Assembly (NCBI RefSeq): GCF_024609325.1
Contig: NZ_JANHMQ010000002.1
Span: 558,001 to 622,000 of the forward strand
DNA length: 64,000 bases
Source: Geothrix fuzhouensis
GTDB lineage: Bacteria; Acidobacteriota; Holophagae; Holophagales; Holophagaceae
Reading direction: 5' to 3'
Position 1 is the first letter of the stretch. The number at the start of each line of letters is the position of its first letter. The notes beneath the pieces are model-generated. The model was not told the origin of the DNA and did no database searches. It saw only the letters and a list, made by a program, of their open reading frames with translations. Below are positions 7,762 to 18,124 of this stretch, piece by piece. Both the position numbers and the translations under genes were made by a program.

Positions 7762-9063
7762 ATGCTCCTGTTCGCCCCTCCCGCCCTCCAGGCCCCGCCA
7801 TCGACCGAGGCCCCCCGCGCACCCTTGGCCCTGGATCTCTCCGGGGCGCTCACCCGCGCCCGGTCCGAGAATCCCATGCTCCGGGCCGCCAAGGCCCGCG
7901 TGGACGAGCGCCGCGGCCTCATCACCAGCACCCGGGCCGATGCCCTGCCGCAGCTCACCTTGATCGGCGACTTCACCCGTGCGCGGGACGTCTCCATCCT
8001 CAACAGCGGCTTCGCGGATAGCGCGGCGGCTTTTGGCCTGACGCCCTCCTCCCTGGTGGGGGCCCGGAGCATCTACACCAGCCAGGCGAACCTGACCCAG
8101 CCGCTGTTCTATTGGGGCAAGCTCGGCACGGCCGTGGAGATCGCCAAGATGGGTGAGAAGGAAGCCGCCTATGGCTTCAGCACCTCCGAACTGGATGTCC
8201 TGCACGGGGTTGCCAAGGCCTACCTGGCCGTGTTGACGGCCCAGGCGGAGCAGGAGGTGGTGGAGACCCGTCGGAAGACTGCCGAACAGTTCGTCTCGGA
8301 CGTCAAGGCTCGCCTGGAGGCCCAGACGGCCACCGAGCTGGACCGGCTGCGCGCCGAGAGCGAGCTGCTGGCCGTGATTCCCGAGGCGCTCCAGGCCGAT
8401 GCCAACGTGAAGCGCGCCCTCGAGGTGCTGAACGGGCAGCTGGGCCTGGATCCGAAGACGCCCTTGGCCCTGGCGCAACTCGGGCAGCCGGTACTGGGTG
8501 CGAGGCCTGCGGGGGCCGAGCGCAGCGAGCTGGCCCAGCTGAGGCAGCAGGAAGCCATGTACCGGGCCAACGAAAAGATCATCACCTCGGATCTGCGCCC
8601 CAAGTTTGATTTCAGCGCCAGCTATGGCTACCAGGCGGGCAAGACGGACCTGCTCTTCAAGGAGCCGTACGACACCTGGAAGGTGAGCGTCACCATGAAG
8701 TTCCCCATCTTCGACGGGCTGCGCAGCTCGGGCAAGCGGGCCCAGAACTCGGCCCAGCTCGAGCAGGTAAAGCAGGCACGCATCGACCGCGAACGTTCCA
8801 TCGCCATCGAACAGAGCACCGCCGACCGCGAACTCGAGAAGGCCATCGCCCTGGCCGAAGCCTCGAGCAAGGCTCATGACGCCACGGTGGAGGCCTTGCG
8901 CATGAGCCGCGAGTCCTTCGACCAGGGGCTCATCACCTCCCTCGACCTCCTCCAGGCGGAGCGCTCCGAGCGCCAGGCCGAAAGCCAGCGTCGCCGCGCC
9001 GAGCTGGGTCTTTGGGCCGCCCGCTTCGACCAGCGCCGCGCCCTGGGCCTTCCTCCTTTGTAA
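7762..9063 (+). CDS. TolC-family outer-membrane efflux channel
   Basis: The protein has 433 residues and the alternating coiled-coil helices of outer-membrane efflux proteins, including the duplicated OEP halves. Family-type stretches include LTQPLFYWGKLGTAVEIAK, MKFPIFDGLRSSGKR, and SFDQGLITSLDLLQAERSER near the end. It would form the trimeric exit duct for the adaptor and pump encoded next. The leader (MLLFAPPALQAPPS) is short and lacks the positively charged n-region of a normal signal peptide. The open frame continues upstream inside the TetR gene but gives no better leader. The ATG is one base after the TetR stop, so translation is probably coupled. Confidence 0.9.
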   Translation: MLLFAPPALQAPPSTEAPRAPLALDLSGALTRARSENPMLRAAKARVDERRGLITSTRADALPQLTLIGDFTRARDVSILNSGFADSAAAFGLTPSSLVGARSIYTSQANLTQPLFYWGKLGTAVEIAKMGEKEAAYGFSTSELDVLHGVAKAYLAVLTAQAEQEVVETRRKTAEQFVSDVKARLEAQTATELDRLRAESELLAVIPEALQADANVKRALEVLNGQLGLDPKTPLALAQLGQPVLGARPAGAERSELAQLRQQEAMYRANEKIITSDLRPKFDFSASYGYQAGKTDLLFKEPYDTWKVSVTMKFPIFDGLRSSGKRAQNSAQLEQVKQARIDRERSIAIEQSTADRELEKAIALAEASSKAHDATVEALRMSRESFDQGLITSLDLLQAERSERQAESQRRRAELGLWAARFDQRRALGLPPL

Positions 9064-9093
9064 CGAATCCCGACGCATCCTTCGGAGCCGACC

Positions 9094-10239
9094 ATGAACC
9101 GCAAAGCCCTTCTTCTCTACATTGCCGTGCCCGTCGTCGTGATCGCCGGGGCGGCCAGCTACCACCGTGGCAAGCGCAACACCGAGCTCGATCATCAAGC
9201 AGTCGTGAAGGCCGAAGGCGAGGTGCCCGTCACCCTGGTGCCAGTCCAGGAACGCACGTTCCGGCCCGCTGTGGCCTTCACCGGTACCCTGCTGGCGGTG
9301 AATCGCGCCGAGCTGAAGGCGGAGGTCACCGGCCGGGTCACCCGCGTGGCGGTCCAGGAGGGTGATACCGTCGCCGCCGGGGCCCTGCTGGGGGCCCAGG
9401 ATGAGGATGACTACCTCCTGGGAGTCCAGGCGGCCGAGGCCCAGGTGGCCCAGGCCCAGGCCCAGGCGCTCCAGGCGCAGCGCGACAACGACCGCTCCGT
9501 GATGCTGCTCGAGAAGCGCAGCATCACCCGTCAGGCTGCCCAGCAGGCCGAGACGGCCTACAACGCCACGAAAGCGGCGGCCCAGGCCGCGCAGAGCAAC
9601 CTGGGCTTGGCCCGCCTGCGGTTGAAGAAGGCCCGGCTCGTGGCGCCCTTCGCAGGTCAGGTGGCCCGCCGGGCCGTGCAGCCCGGCGAGATGCTGAACC
9701 CCGGTCAGACGGCCTTCGAGATCGTGGACAACCGCAAGCTGGAAATCCGCGCGGACCTGCCCGCTGAGGCCATGGCCCAGGTGAAGGTGGGCCAGCGGGC
9801 GACGTTCCGGAGCATCGGAGTCGACCGGCTCGTAGAGGGCCGGGTGGCCCAGGTGAGCCCCAGCCTTTCCCAGGATGGCCGCACGCTGCGGGTGCGCGTT
9901 GAAGTCCCCAACCCGGATGGGACCTTGAAGGGCGGCCTCTTCGTGGAGGGCGTCATCCTTGGCGAGGGCGAGACCAAGGCACCGTCCCTACCGGCCACGC
10001 TGGTGAAAGCGCAGGACCGGGATGCGGAGATCTTCGTCGCCGAGCAGAACGTCGCCCACCGCCACAAGGTGGTGCTGGGACCGGAACAGGACGGCTACCG
10101 GCCCGTCAGCGGCCTGGGAGTTGGTGTCCAGGTTGTCGACAGCGGCAAGGATCTCGTGGCCGAAGGCAGCCGCCTCCGCGTGATCAGCGGCAGCGCCCCA
10201 ACCAGCGCGAATGGCGGCTCCGCCGCAGGGGGGAAGTGA
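9094..10239 (+). CDS. RND efflux periplasmic adaptor (membrane-fusion protein)
   Basis: The protein has 381 residues with an N-terminal membrane anchor (ALLLYIAVPVVVIAGAASY) and no lipobox. The order is: first half of the lipoyl domain (AELKAEVTGRVTRVAVQEGD), a helical hairpin of alternating Ala/Gln repeats (about 120-180), the second lipoyl half (ARLVAPFAGQVARRAVQPGE), and a beta-barrel with VSPSLSQDGRTLRVRVEVPN. It joins the RND pump to the TolC channel. GGAG lies 7 bases before the ATG. It sits 30 bases after the TolC gene and 3 bases before the pump gene. Confidence 0.94.
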   Translation: MNRKALLLYIAVPVVVIAGAASYHRGKRNTELDHQAVVKAEGEVPVTLVPVQERTFRPAVAFTGTLLAVNRAELKAEVTGRVTRVAVQEGDTVAAGALLGAQDEDDYLLGVQAAEAQVAQAQAQALQAQRDNDRSVMLLEKRSITRQAAQQAETAYNATKAAAQAAQSNLGLARLRLKKARLVAPFAGQVARRAVQPGEMLNPGQTAFEIVDNRKLEIRADLPAEAMAQVKVGQRATFRSIGVDRLVEGRVAQVSPSLSQDGRTLRVRVEVPNPDGTLKGGLFVEGVILGEGETKAPSLPATLVKAQDRDAEIFVAEQNVAHRHKVVLGPEQDGYRPVSGLGVGVQVVDSGKDLVAEGSRLRVISGSAPTSANGGSAAGGK

Positions 10240-10242
10240 CCC

Positions 10243-13200
10243 ATGTTCCTGTCTGATTTCTCCATCCGCAGGCCCGTTTTCACGGTCTGCATCATGCTGG
10301 CGCTGGTGGTGCTGGGCCTCTTCTCGGTGAAGACTCTGGGCATCGATCAGTACCCCAACACCGACATCCCCACCGTCACCGTCTCCGTCGTCTACCCCGG
10401 TGCCAGCCCCGAATCCGTGAAGCAGGACGTGGTGCGGAAGATCGAGGAAGCGGTCAATCCCATTGAGAAGATCAAGGAGATCAGCTCCACTAGCCAGGAG
10501 GGGCTGGGCACGCTCGTGATCCAGTTCCACCTGGGCCGCAACGTGGACAACGCCCTCAACGACGTGCGCACCAAGATCGGTCAGATCCGGCGTGATCTCC
10601 CGAGCAACATCGAGGAGCCCGTCATCTCCAAGTTCGACCCGGCTCAGCTGCCCGTGCTCTCTCTGGTGGTGAAGCCGGACGCGAAGCATCCGGAGATGAA
10701 TGATCGTGAGCTGACCCGCATCGCCGAGGACTTCCTCAAGCGCCGCATCGAAAACATCCCCGGCGTGGGCAAGGTGGATCCTGTGGGCGGCAGCACCCGC
10801 GAGATCCTCATCCAGGTTGATCCCCAGAAGCTGGAGTCTCAGGGCCTTTCACTCCAGGCCGTGAAGAGCGCCCTGGCTGGTGACACCATGGCCATCCCCA
10901 GCGGCAACCTGCTTCAGGGCAACCGCGAGATGTCCGTGAAGGTGGATGCCAAGGCCAAGTCGGTGGGGGATTTCGATCACGTCATCGTGGGCAACAAGGA
11001 GGGCCGCCCCATTGAGCTGCGGGAAGTGGCGACGGTGGTGGACGGCGTCAAGGAGCGGCGCAGCCTTGCCCGCCTGGGCGGCAAGGATGTCGTCGCACTG
11101 GAGATCCAGCGGCAGACCGGCGGCAACACCGTGGCCATGGTGACTTCCGTGGAGAAGGCCCTGGATGAGCTCAAGCCCGAGTTGGCCAAGCAGGGTGTCG
11201 AGGTGGTCATCGCCAAGGACAACGCTCGGTTCATCATCAACAACGTCGAGGACGTGAACACCTCCATCTACGTGGGCGGCCTGCTCACGGTGATCATCGT
11301 ATTCTTCTTCCTGAAGAGCTGGCGGTCCACGCTCATTACCAGCCTCACGCTGCCAGTGTCCGTGATCTCCACCTTCATCATCATGCGGGCGCTGGATTTC
11401 ACGCTGAACACCATGACGCTCATGGGTCTCAGCCTGGCCATCGGCATCCTCATCGACGATGCCATCGTGGTCCGCGAGAACATCACGCGGCACGCGGAGA
11501 TGGGCAAGGACCACGTCACCGCCGCCCGCGAGGGCACGGCGGAGATCGGCCCGGCGGTCATCGCCACCACCATGTCCATCCTGGCGGTGTTCGTGCCCGT
11601 GGCCTTCATGGGCGGCATCGTCGGCAAGTTCTTCTTCCCGTTCGGCATCGTGGTGGCCTTCGCCGTGGCCGTGTCGCTGTTCGTGAGCTTCACGCTGGAT
11701 CCCATGCTCAGCTCCGTCTGGCCGGATCCCGAGCACGAGAAGAGCGCGGACGGCCATGTGCACTACAAGGGACGGAACCCCATCATGCGGAGTGTGGAGG
11801 CCTTCAGCCGCATGCTGGACCGCTGGGAGGGCTTCTACAAGACCGCCATCGAATGGGCGCTGAATCACCGCTGGACGGTGATGCTTTCGGGCCTGGGCAG
11901 TTTCGTGCTCGCGATTGTCCTCATGGGCCTGCTCGGCAACAACTTCATGCCGGACTACGACCGGGGCGATCTTCAGGCCAACTTCAAGGCGGAGCCCGGC
12001 TCCAGCCTCGCGGCCACCCGCGAGAAGGGCTTGGCCCTGGAGAAGGCCATCCAGGCCGTTCCAGGCGTGGCCTTCACCTACACCACCATCGGCACGGGCC
12101 TGAACGGTACCGTGGATTCCGGTGGCATCTACGTGAAGCTGAAAGACGGCAAGCGCCCAGACCAGGTGGTGATCCGCCGGCAGATCCGCGAAGCCTTCCG
12201 CTCCGTGCCTGGCGTGGATGCCTCCATCGGCGCTGCGAACGACTGGGGCATGGCCTTTCCGATCATGGTGGCCGTGCAGGCGCCGGATCGGGCTGCGGTG
12301 ATCCAGGCGGTACCCCTCGTGAAGGAGGCCCTGCGGAGCGTCCCCGGAGCCGTGGACGTCACCACCAGCCTGGACAGCGGCAAACCGGAACTGAGGCTGG
12401 TCGTCGACCGCAAGGCCGCCTCCGACCTGGGCGTGAGCCCGGCCCTGGTGTCCCAGATGGTGCGTCCCTTGGTGGACGGCGAGAAGGTGGCGAAGTACGA
12501 GGATGAGAAAGGCGAGCAGCGCGATGTGCGCGTCCGCCTCGCCGACCAGGAACGCCGCTTCACGACGCAGCTGGCCAACATGACCGTGCAGAGCACCAAG
12601 GACATCGGCGGCGGCAAGCATCCCCTCGTCCGCCTCAACCAGGTGGTCCGCTTCGAGGAGGGCATTGCCCCCGCCAAGCTCCAGCGCCATGACCTGATGG
12701 AAGAGGTGGAAGTGGACGCCAACTTCGATGGCTCCACCCTGGGCGAGGTCAGCGCCGGTGCTGCGGCCAAGGTCGCGGCCTTGAAGGCCAGTGGCAAGCT
12801 GCCCGAAGATGTCCGCGTGGAGTTCCTGGGGCAGACCCGGGACAGCAAGGAGACGGCCGGCTACATGGGCACGTCCCTCCTGCTCGCGGTGTTCTTCATC
12901 TACTTTGTGCTGGCCAGCCAGTTCGAGAGCTTCAAGCTCCCCGTCGCCATCATGGCCAGCCTGCCACTGTCCATGGTGGGCATGGTGCTGATGCTGCTGG
13001 TGACGGGCGATTCGATGTCCATGATGACGAGCATCGGCATGATCCTGTTGATGGGCCTCGTGACCAAGAACGCCATCCTGCTGGTGGACCACGCCCTGCA
13101 CCTGGAGCGAGAGGAGGGCATCTCCCGCCGCCAGGCCATCATCCGCGCGGGCACCGTGCGGCTGCGGCCCATCCTCATGACGAGCTTCGCCATGGTGGGC

Positions 13201-13443
13201 GGCATGCTGCCCCTCTTCCTGGCGCTGGGCGCGGGGGCCGAGATGCGGGCTCCCATGGCCCGCGCCGTGGTGGGGGGCCTCATCACCTCCACCATGCTCA
13301 CGCTCATCGTGGTGCCGGTGTTCTTCGAGATCATCGAGGACTTCACCCTGGTCAAGGTCTGGGCCTGGATCCGGCGGCGCATGGGTCGCGGGGAAGTCGA
13401 GCCTGCCGCCGTTCGCCCGCTGGCGGAGGCGCCGGATGCCTGA
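10243..13443 (+). CDS. RND multidrug efflux pump, inner-membrane subunit (HAE1/AcrB type)
   Basis: The protein has 1066 residues, the normal length. It begins MFLSDFSIRRPVFTVCIMLA, the usual amphipathic lead into TM1. The proton relay is intact: the TM4 Asp pair in IGILIDDAIVVREN and the TM10 Lys in MGLVTKNAILLVDHAL. Two large periplasmic porter loops follow TM1 and TM7. The motif GxxLRPILMT-like VRLRPILMTSFAMVGGM is also present. Hydrophobic or amphiphilic drug export driven by protons is expected; the substrate cannot be read from sequence. The last 8 bases overlap the nitroreductase start. Confidence 0.96.
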   Translation: MFLSDFSIRRPVFTVCIMLALVVLGLFSVKTLGIDQYPNTDIPTVTVSVVYPGASPESVKQDVVRKIEEAVNPIEKIKEISSTSQEGLGTLVIQFHLGRNVDNALNDVRTKIGQIRRDLPSNIEEPVISKFDPAQLPVLSLVVKPDAKHPEMNDRELTRIAEDFLKRRIENIPGVGKVDPVGGSTREILIQVDPQKLESQGLSLQAVKSALAGDTMAIPSGNLLQGNREMSVKVDAKAKSVGDFDHVIVGNKEGRPIELREVATVVDGVKERRSLARLGGKDVVALEIQRQTGGNTVAMVTSVEKALDELKPELAKQGVEVVIAKDNARFIINNVEDVNTSIYVGGLLTVIIVFFFLKSWRSTLITSLTLPVSVISTFIIMRALDFTLNTMTLMGLSLAIGILIDDAIVVRENITRHAEMGKDHVTAAREGTAEIGPAVIATTMSILAVFVPVAFMGGIVGKFFFPFGIVVAFAVAVSLFVSFTLDPMLSSVWPDPEHEKSADGHVHYKGRNPIMRSVEAFSRMLDRWEGFYKTAIEWALNHRWTVMLSGLGSFVLAIVLMGLLGNNFMPDYDRGDLQANFKAEPGSSLAATREKGLALEKAIQAVPGVAFTYTTIGTGLNGTVDSGGIYVKLKDGKRPDQVVIRRQIREAFRSVPGVDASIGAANDWGMAFPIMVAVQAPDRAAVIQAVPLVKEALRSVPGAVDVTTSLDSGKPELRLVVDRKAASDLGVSPALVSQMVRPLVDGEKVAKYEDEKGEQRDVRVRLADQERRFTTQLANMTVQSTKDIGGGKHPLVRLNQVVRFEEGIAPAKLQRHDLMEEVEVDANFDGSTLGEVSAGAAAKVAALKASGKLPEDVRVEFLGQTRDSKETAGYMGTSLLLAVFFIYFVLASQFESFKLPVAIMASLPLSMVGMVLMLLVTGDSMSMMTSIGMILLMGLVTKNAILLVDHALHLEREEGISRRQAIIRAGTVRLRPILMTSFAMVGGMLPLFLALGAGAEMRAPMARAVVGGLITSTMLTLIVVPVFFEIIEDFTLVKVWAWIRRRMGRGEVEPAAVRPLAEAPDA

Positions 13444-14140
13444 GTCGCCGTTTTTCGCCGCCGTAGAGGCCCGCCGCACGGTGCGGGACTTTCTGCCGGA
13501 CCCAGTCCCCCGGGAGGTTCTGGACCGCGCCCTGGACGCCGCCCGGCTGGCGCCCAGTTCCAGCAATCTCCAACCGTGGGAGTTCGTGATCATCCGGGAT
13601 CCCATGGTCAGGCAGGCGGCCAATGCCGCCTGCCTGAACCAGATACCTGCCAAGACGGCGCCGCTGCTGATCGCCCTGATCACCCACCGCGACACCTGGC
13701 GGCGGAACCGGGATGAGATCCTGCGAACCTTTGCAAGCCGAGGACCCCTGCGCCCAAGTCAGGCGTCCTACTACAAGCGCATCATCCCCACGATCTACAC
13801 CGTGGGACCCTTCGGCGTGCTGGGGCCGGTGAAACGGGTCTTCAGCCGTGTCGTCTCCCTGTTCAAGCCCATGCCGAACCTCATGGCCCGGGAGGATGTC
13901 CGGATCATGGCCCACAAGAGCACCGCCCTCGCGGCCGCCACCTTCATGCTGGCCATGCGGGCGGAGGGCTATGACACCTGCCCCATGGAAGGCTTCGATC
14001 CCTGGCGAGCCAAGGCCCTGCTGGGCCTACCCAGGGGCGCCGAGGTGAACATGTTCCTGGCCGTGGGGAAGCGCAGCGACAAGGGTGTGTGGTGGGACCG
14101 GGTGCTCATGCCCAGGGAATGGGCGGTGCGCGAGATATGA
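13436..14140 (+). CDS. Nitroreductase-family flavoprotein
   Basis: The protein has 234 residues. FMN-binding signatures are ARRTVRDFLPDPVP near the N-terminus and RLAPSSSNLQPWEFVII at about 40-55. NAD(P)H-dependent reduction of nitro, quinone or related electrophilic compounds is typical of the family. The ATG lies inside the last codons of the RND gene (8-base overlap), so expression is coupled to the pump. This suggests that the operon both exports and chemically reduces the same class of toxic electrophile (inference). The region RSQASYYKRIIPTIYTVGPF to FKPMPNLM is longer than in minimal nitroreductases. Confidence 0.88.
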   Translation: MPESPFFAAVEARRTVRDFLPDPVPREVLDRALDAARLAPSSSNLQPWEFVIIRDPMVRQAANAACLNQIPAKTAPLLIALITHRDTWRRNRDEILRTFASRGPLRPSQASYYKRIIPTIYTVGPFGVLGPVKRVFSRVVSLFKPMPNLMAREDVRIMAHKSTALAAATFMLAMRAEGYDTCPMEGFDPWRAKALLGLPRGAEVNMFLAVGKRSDKGVWWDRVLMPREWAVREI

Positions 14141-14183
14141 GCGCTCGTCTCCGGGGGCCGCTTGAGGCACTCTGAAGAACGCT

Positions 14184-17100
14184 ATGAATGCTGTTGGCCC
14201 TGACCTGATCGATCTGCTGCGCTCGGCCGAGGCCCCCGCGGAGGTCCTCACCGCCCCTGGCGCCCGCCTCCGCTGGACCTCTCCTCCAGCGTTGGCGCTG
14301 GTCCTGGCTCGCTGGATCAGCCGCGAGGGCCGGCTGCAAGCCTTGTGGGTGGATGCTCCCACAGAAGGCGAGGCCCGCACGCTGGCCCAGGATCTTCAGG
14401 CCCTGCTGCCGGAGGCGGGCGTCGCGCACTTCCCCGGGTTCGCACCCTACGCCGGTGGCGAGAGTAGCCCGCCGGGCATGGTGCTGCGGGATCGCTTGTC
14501 GACCTTGGTGGGCCTGTTGGAGCGCCGGGTGCAGGTGCTGGTGACGGGGCCACTGGCCGCGTTCGAGAAGCTGCCCCATCCCACCTGGTTCCAGAGACAG
14601 AAGCTCGAGCTGCGCCAGGGTGCCGAGGTTCCCCGGGAGTTGCTGCTGGAGACCCTGATCGCCCTGGGCTACCGCCGTACGGAGATGGCCTCGGAACCGG
14701 GCGAGTTCAGTTCCCGCGGCATGGTGGTGGACCTCTGGCCCGATCACCTGGCCCAGCCCCTGCGCCTGGAGACTTTTGGCGACGAGCTGGAGCGGTTGTC
14801 GCCCTTCGATCCCGATACCCAGCGCCGCACGGGCGAAGCCCTGGAATCGCTCACGCTCTATCCCCGCTTCGAGGGGGAGCGCGGCGACGGCCAGGCCTTG
14901 CTGGACGCCGTGGCCTCCCGGGCGGACCGGACGCTGGAGCCCGAGGATGACCTGGCCTTCCGCCGGACGCGGCTGGCCACCCACGGCCATTTTCCCGGCG
15001 AGGAACTGTTCCACCCGTTGCTGGCCCAACCCAAAGGCCAACTGGTCCACTGGGTGGCACCCTGCCTGCGCGTGCGCCTGGAGGGCACCTGGGAGGAATC
15101 CCTGCGGGAGGCTGAGCGGGCCCGCATCGAGGAAGGCCTGGCGGCCCTTCGCCGGGGCGGCGTGGTGTGTCCCGACTTCGAGGACCGTTTCCTGCCGACG
15201 GAACCCAGCCGGGCCACCTTCCATCTGACGGAATGGCAGAGCGAGGCCACGGTGCCCCTGGTGGCCCTGCCCCTGCGGGAATTCCAGGGCCGCCTGCCCG
15301 ATCTGGCCACCCATGTTCAGGAGCTGGCGCTCACGGGTCATCGCGTGTTCCTCGCGGGCTCGACGCCTGGGATGAAGGGCCGCTTCGCGGAGTTCCTCCG
15401 GGACTACGATCTGCCCCAGGCCTACGGCACGGAGACCGGCTGCCGGGCGATCCAGCTCACCCTGAGCGCGGGCGTTCATCTGAAGGAACCGGCTCTCGTC
15501 GTGTTCACGGAACGCGAGATCTTCGGCCGCAAGGCCGTGCAGGCCGCACCGAAGAAGTCCCGTAGCGCGGCCTTCCTGTCGGATCTGCGCGACCTCAAAC
15601 ACGGCGACCGCGTGGTGCACCTGGATCACGGCATCGGCGAGTTCGTAGGCTTCGCCACCCTCACCGTGGGGGGCGAAGAGCAGGAGGTGCTGCAGCTGCG
15701 TTACGCCGACGGCGGCCAGCTCAACGTGAGCCTGGAGCGGGCGGACCTCGTCCAGCGCTACACCGGCGCCGAAGGCCACCTGCCACCCCTGGACAAGCTG
15801 GGCGGCGCCAGCTGGGCCAAGGTCAAGCGCAAGGCCAAGAAGGCCATCCGCGACATGGCCGACGAGCTGCTCAAGCTCTACGCCCAGCGCAAGCTGGAGA
15901 AGGGCCACGCCTATCCTCCGGATGGGCCTGACATGGCGGCCTTTGACACCAGCTTCCCGTTCACGCTCACGCCCGACCAGGTCGAAGCCATCGAGGCGGT
16001 GAAGGCGGATCTGGAATCGCCGCGTCCCATGGACCGCCTGCTGGTGGGTGATGTGGGCTTCGGCAAGACGGAAGTGGCCATGCGCGCGGCGGCCAAGGTG
16101 GCGCTTGAAGGTCGCCAGGTGGTCGTCCTGTGCCCCACCACCGTGCTCTGCTTCCAGCATTTCCGGACCTTCAAGGAGCGCTTCGCCGGCTTCCCCATCC
16201 GCATCGAGATGCTCAACCGCTTTGTCGATCCGGCCGAACAGAAGCGCATCCTCCAGGATGTGGCGGACGGCAAAGTGGAGATCGTCATCGGCACGCACCA
16301 GGTGCTGGGCGCCCGGGTGAAATTCGCCGACCTCGGCCTGGTGGTGATCGACGAGGAACAGCGCTTCGGCGTGGGGCACAAGGAGAAGCTGAAGAAGCTG
16401 CGCCTCAACGTGGATCAGCTCGCGCTCAGCGCCACGCCCATCCCCCGCACGCTGCACATGAGCCTTACGGGGCTGCGCGAGATCAGCCTCATCGAAACAC
16501 CGCCCAAAGACCGCCTGGCCATCGAGACCGTGGTGGCGCCCTGGAGTGACGAGCTGGTGCAGACGGCTATCCAGTTCGAGCTGCGCCGTGGCGGCCAGGT
16601 CTACCTCGTGCACAACCGCGTGGAATCCATCGTCAGCATCGCCGCGCGGGTGCGCGAGCTGGTGCCCGACGCCCGCGTGGCCGTGGGCCACGGGCAGATG
16701 ACCGACGAAGGCCTGGAGCAGGCCATGCTCGGCTTCATGGAGGGCCGGGTGGACGTGCTGGTCGCGACAACCATTGTCGAGAACGGTCTTGACGTGCCCA
16801 ACGCCAACACGCTCATCGTCCACCGGGCCGACGCCTTCGGCCTCAGCCAGCTCTACCAGCTGCGGGGTCGCGTCGGCCGCAGCGACGTGCCCGCGTACGC
16901 CTACCTGCTGATCCCGCCCAAGCACGAGATCAGCGAGGACGCCCGCAAGCGCCTCCAGGCCCTGGAGGACTTCTCCGAGCTGGGCTCCGGCTTCCGCGTG
17001 GCGGCCATGGATCTGGAACTGCGCGGCGCCGGCAACCTGCTCGGCGGCGAGCAGTCCGGCCACATCCATGACATCGGCTTCGAGCTCTACGTGAAGCTGC

Positions 17101-17597
17101 TGGAGGAGACGCTCTCGGAGCTGCAGGGCCAGCCCAGCAGCGCTTTCGAGGTGAAGGTGGACGGTCTGGCCCCCGGCGCCCAGCTTGGCAGGCGCTGGAT
17201 CGATCAGGCCGCCGAGCGTCTGGTCGCCTACAAGCGCATCTCACGCCTCCGGGAGGAGAAGGACCTGGAGCTGTACCGCATGGACCTGGAGGACCGCTTC
17301 GGCCACGTTCCCGAGGACGATGCCGACACCCTCCGCTTCTTCGAACTGCTCAAGGTGAAACTGCGAGCCCAGGCCCTGGGCGTATCCGAGGTGGCCGTGG
17401 ACAAGGGCTCGCTCAAATTGCGCCTCAGCCCGCAGACCTCCGTGGACCCCGTGAAGCTCATGGCCTGGGTGGGCCGGCAGAAGGGGGCCAGCCTGAGCCC
17501 CGACGGCGCCGTGCGCCTGCCCGCGCTCGGCACCCAGGACGGCCCCGTGATCCAGGCCCAGCGCGTGCTGGCGGAGTGGGCTGCGCTGGGGGATTGA
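14184..17597 (+). CDS. mfd: Transcription-repair coupling factor Mfd
   Basis: The protein has 1137 residues, the full family length. It displaces RNA polymerase stalled at DNA damage and recruits UvrA. The N-terminal UvrB-like half includes [20 protein letters not shown]. The RNA-polymerase-interacting domain includes [20 protein letters not shown]. The RecG-like motor follows, with Walker [21 protein letters not shown] in [26 protein letters not shown], and motifs [21 protein letters not shown] and [10 protein letters not shown]. The TRCF C-terminal domain ends the protein. It begins 43 bases after the nitroreductase stop. Confidence 0.98.
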   Translation: MNAVGPDLIDLLRSAEAPAEVLTAPGARLRWTSPPALALVLARWISREGRLQALWVDAPTEGEARTLAQDLQALLPEAGVAHFPGFAPYAGGESSPPGMVLRDRLSTLVGLLERRVQVLVTGPLAAFEKLPHPTWFQRQKLELRQGAEVPRELLLETLIALGYRRTEMASEPGEFSSRGMVVDLWPDHLAQPLRLETFGDELERLSPFDPDTQRRTGEALESLTLYPRFEGERGDGQALLDAVASRADRTLEPEDDLAFRRTRLATHGHFPGEELFHPLLAQPKGQLVHWVAPCLRVRLEGTWEESLREAERARIEEGLAALRRGGVVCPDFEDRFLPTEPSRATFHLTEWQSEATVPLVALPLREFQGRLPDLATHVQELALTGHRVFLAGSTPGMKGRFAEFLRDYDLPQAYGTETGCRAIQLTLSAGVHLKEPALVVFTEREIFGRKAVQAAPKKSRSAAFLSDLRDLKHGDRVVHLDHGIGEFVGFATLTVGGEEQEVLQLRYADGGQLNVSLERADLVQRYTGAEGHLPPLDKLGGASWAKVKRKAKKAIRDMADELLKLYAQRKLEKGHAYPPDGPDMAAFDTSFPFTLTPDQVEAIEAVKADLESPRPMDRLLVGDVGFGKTEVAMRAAAKVALEGRQVVVLCPTTVLCFQHFRTFKERFAGFPIRIEMLNRFVDPAEQKRILQDVADGKVEIVIGTHQVLGARVKFADLGLVVIDEEQRFGVGHKEKLKKLRLNVDQLALSATPIPRTLHMSLTGLREISLIETPPKDRLAIETVVAPWSDELVQTAIQFELRRGGQVYLVHNRVESIVSIAARVRELVPDARVAVGHGQMTDEGLEQAMLGFMEGRVDVLVATTIVENGLDVPNANTLIVHRADAFGLSQLYQLRGRVGRSDVPAYAYLLIPPKHEISEDARKRLQALEDFSELGSGFRVAAMDLELRGAGNLLGGEQSGHIHDIGFELYVKLLEETLSELQGQPSSAFEVKVDGLAPGAQLGRRWIDQAAERLVAYKRISRLREEKDLELYRMDLEDRFGHVPEDDADTLRFFELLKVKLRAQALGVSEVAVDKGSLKLRLSPQTSVDPVKLMAWVGRQKGASLSPDGAVRLPALGTQDGPVIQAQRVLAEWAALGD

Positions 17598-17660
17598 GCC
17601 CGAGGGCAAGGTGCCCCTGGGGCATTGAATTCGCCGGATGATTTTTTTCGACTCTCCCGC

Positions 17661-17688
17661 TTGACGGGTCGGACCGGGGGCCTAACGT
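17661..17688 (+). promoter_or_regulatory. Putative promoter of the cupin-TetR operon
   Basis: TTGACG (17661-17666) and TAACGT (17683-17688) are separated by 16 bases and resemble a sigma70 -35/-10 pair. The predicted transcription start falls inside the palindrome that begins at 17694, which fits repressor control. Confidence 0.5.
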
Positions 17689-17693
17689 GTCCC

Positions 17694-17709
17694 TAGACTG
17701 ATCAGTCTA
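17694..17709. promoter_or_regulatory. Perfect 16-bp palindrome, probable TetR/NemR-type operator
   Basis: TAGACTGATCAGTCTA is fully self-complementary and lies between the putative -10 and the ribosome site of the cupin gene. Outer half-sites TAGAC/GTCTA are typical of NemR-like TetR operators, and the second gene of this operon encodes such a regulator. Autoregulation is the likely role. Confidence 0.7.
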
Positions 17710-17737
17710 ATACTGGAAAAAACCAAGGAGGATGTCT

Positions 17738-18124
17738 ATGCGGATTGCAAAAGAAGACGTTGAAACCAGGCTGAAAGTCCCGGGTGTCACCATTCGTCAA
17801 CACATCGGATTCGGTGACATGAGCGGGTACTCCCGTGTCAGCGGGGAGTACTTCTCCCTGGCGGCGGGTGTGGACACGACGCCGCTGTTCAAGGGGCTGG
17901 ACGGCGATCTGTGCCAGTGCCCGCACTGGGGATTCGTGCTGAAGGGCCGGATCACCACCACCGACGCGGCTGGCCGCCAGGAGACCGTGGCCGCTGACGA
18001 CCTGTTCCACTGGCCCCCCGGCCACAACGTCCGGGTGGACGAGGACGCGGACCTCATCATGTTCAGCCCCCAGCACGAACATGGCCTCGTCATTGACCAC
18101 CTGATCGAGAAGACGAGGGGATGA
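17738..18124 (+). CDS. Cupin-domain protein
   Basis: The protein has 128 residues and forms one small beta-barrel. Cupin-like features are CPHWGFVLKGRIT and DDLFHWPPGHNVRVDEDADLI, with H and C residues that could hold a metal. Two start codons exist: the ATG at 17732 touches the Shine-Dalgarno AAGGAGG (17725-17731), while the ATG at 17738 has the normal 6-base spacing and is preferred. The TGA overlaps the ATG of the TetR gene (ATGA), so the two are translated together. As the first gene behind the palindrome it is the probable regulated effector. Its substrate is unknown; it may bind or detoxify a small molecule sensed by the regulator. Confidence 0.72.
   Translation: MRIAKEDVETRLKVPGVTIRQHIGFGDMSGYSRVSGEYFSLAAGVDTTPLFKGLDGDLCQCPHWGFVLKGRITTTDAAGRQETVAADDLFHWPPGHNVRVDEDADLIMFSPQHEHGLVIDHLIEKTRG

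Noticed and set aside
10849-13695. A 948-codon open frame on the minus strand
   Set aside because: It is antisense to the RND pump, which has full family motifs. The antisense product is His/Gly/Ala-rich with no domains, as expected for a GC-rich shadow frame.
14106-17069. A 987-codon open frame on the minus strand
   Set aside because: It is the shadow of mfd. Its composition (His, Leu, Gln, Ala) is that of a reversed GC-rich gene and no motif is present.
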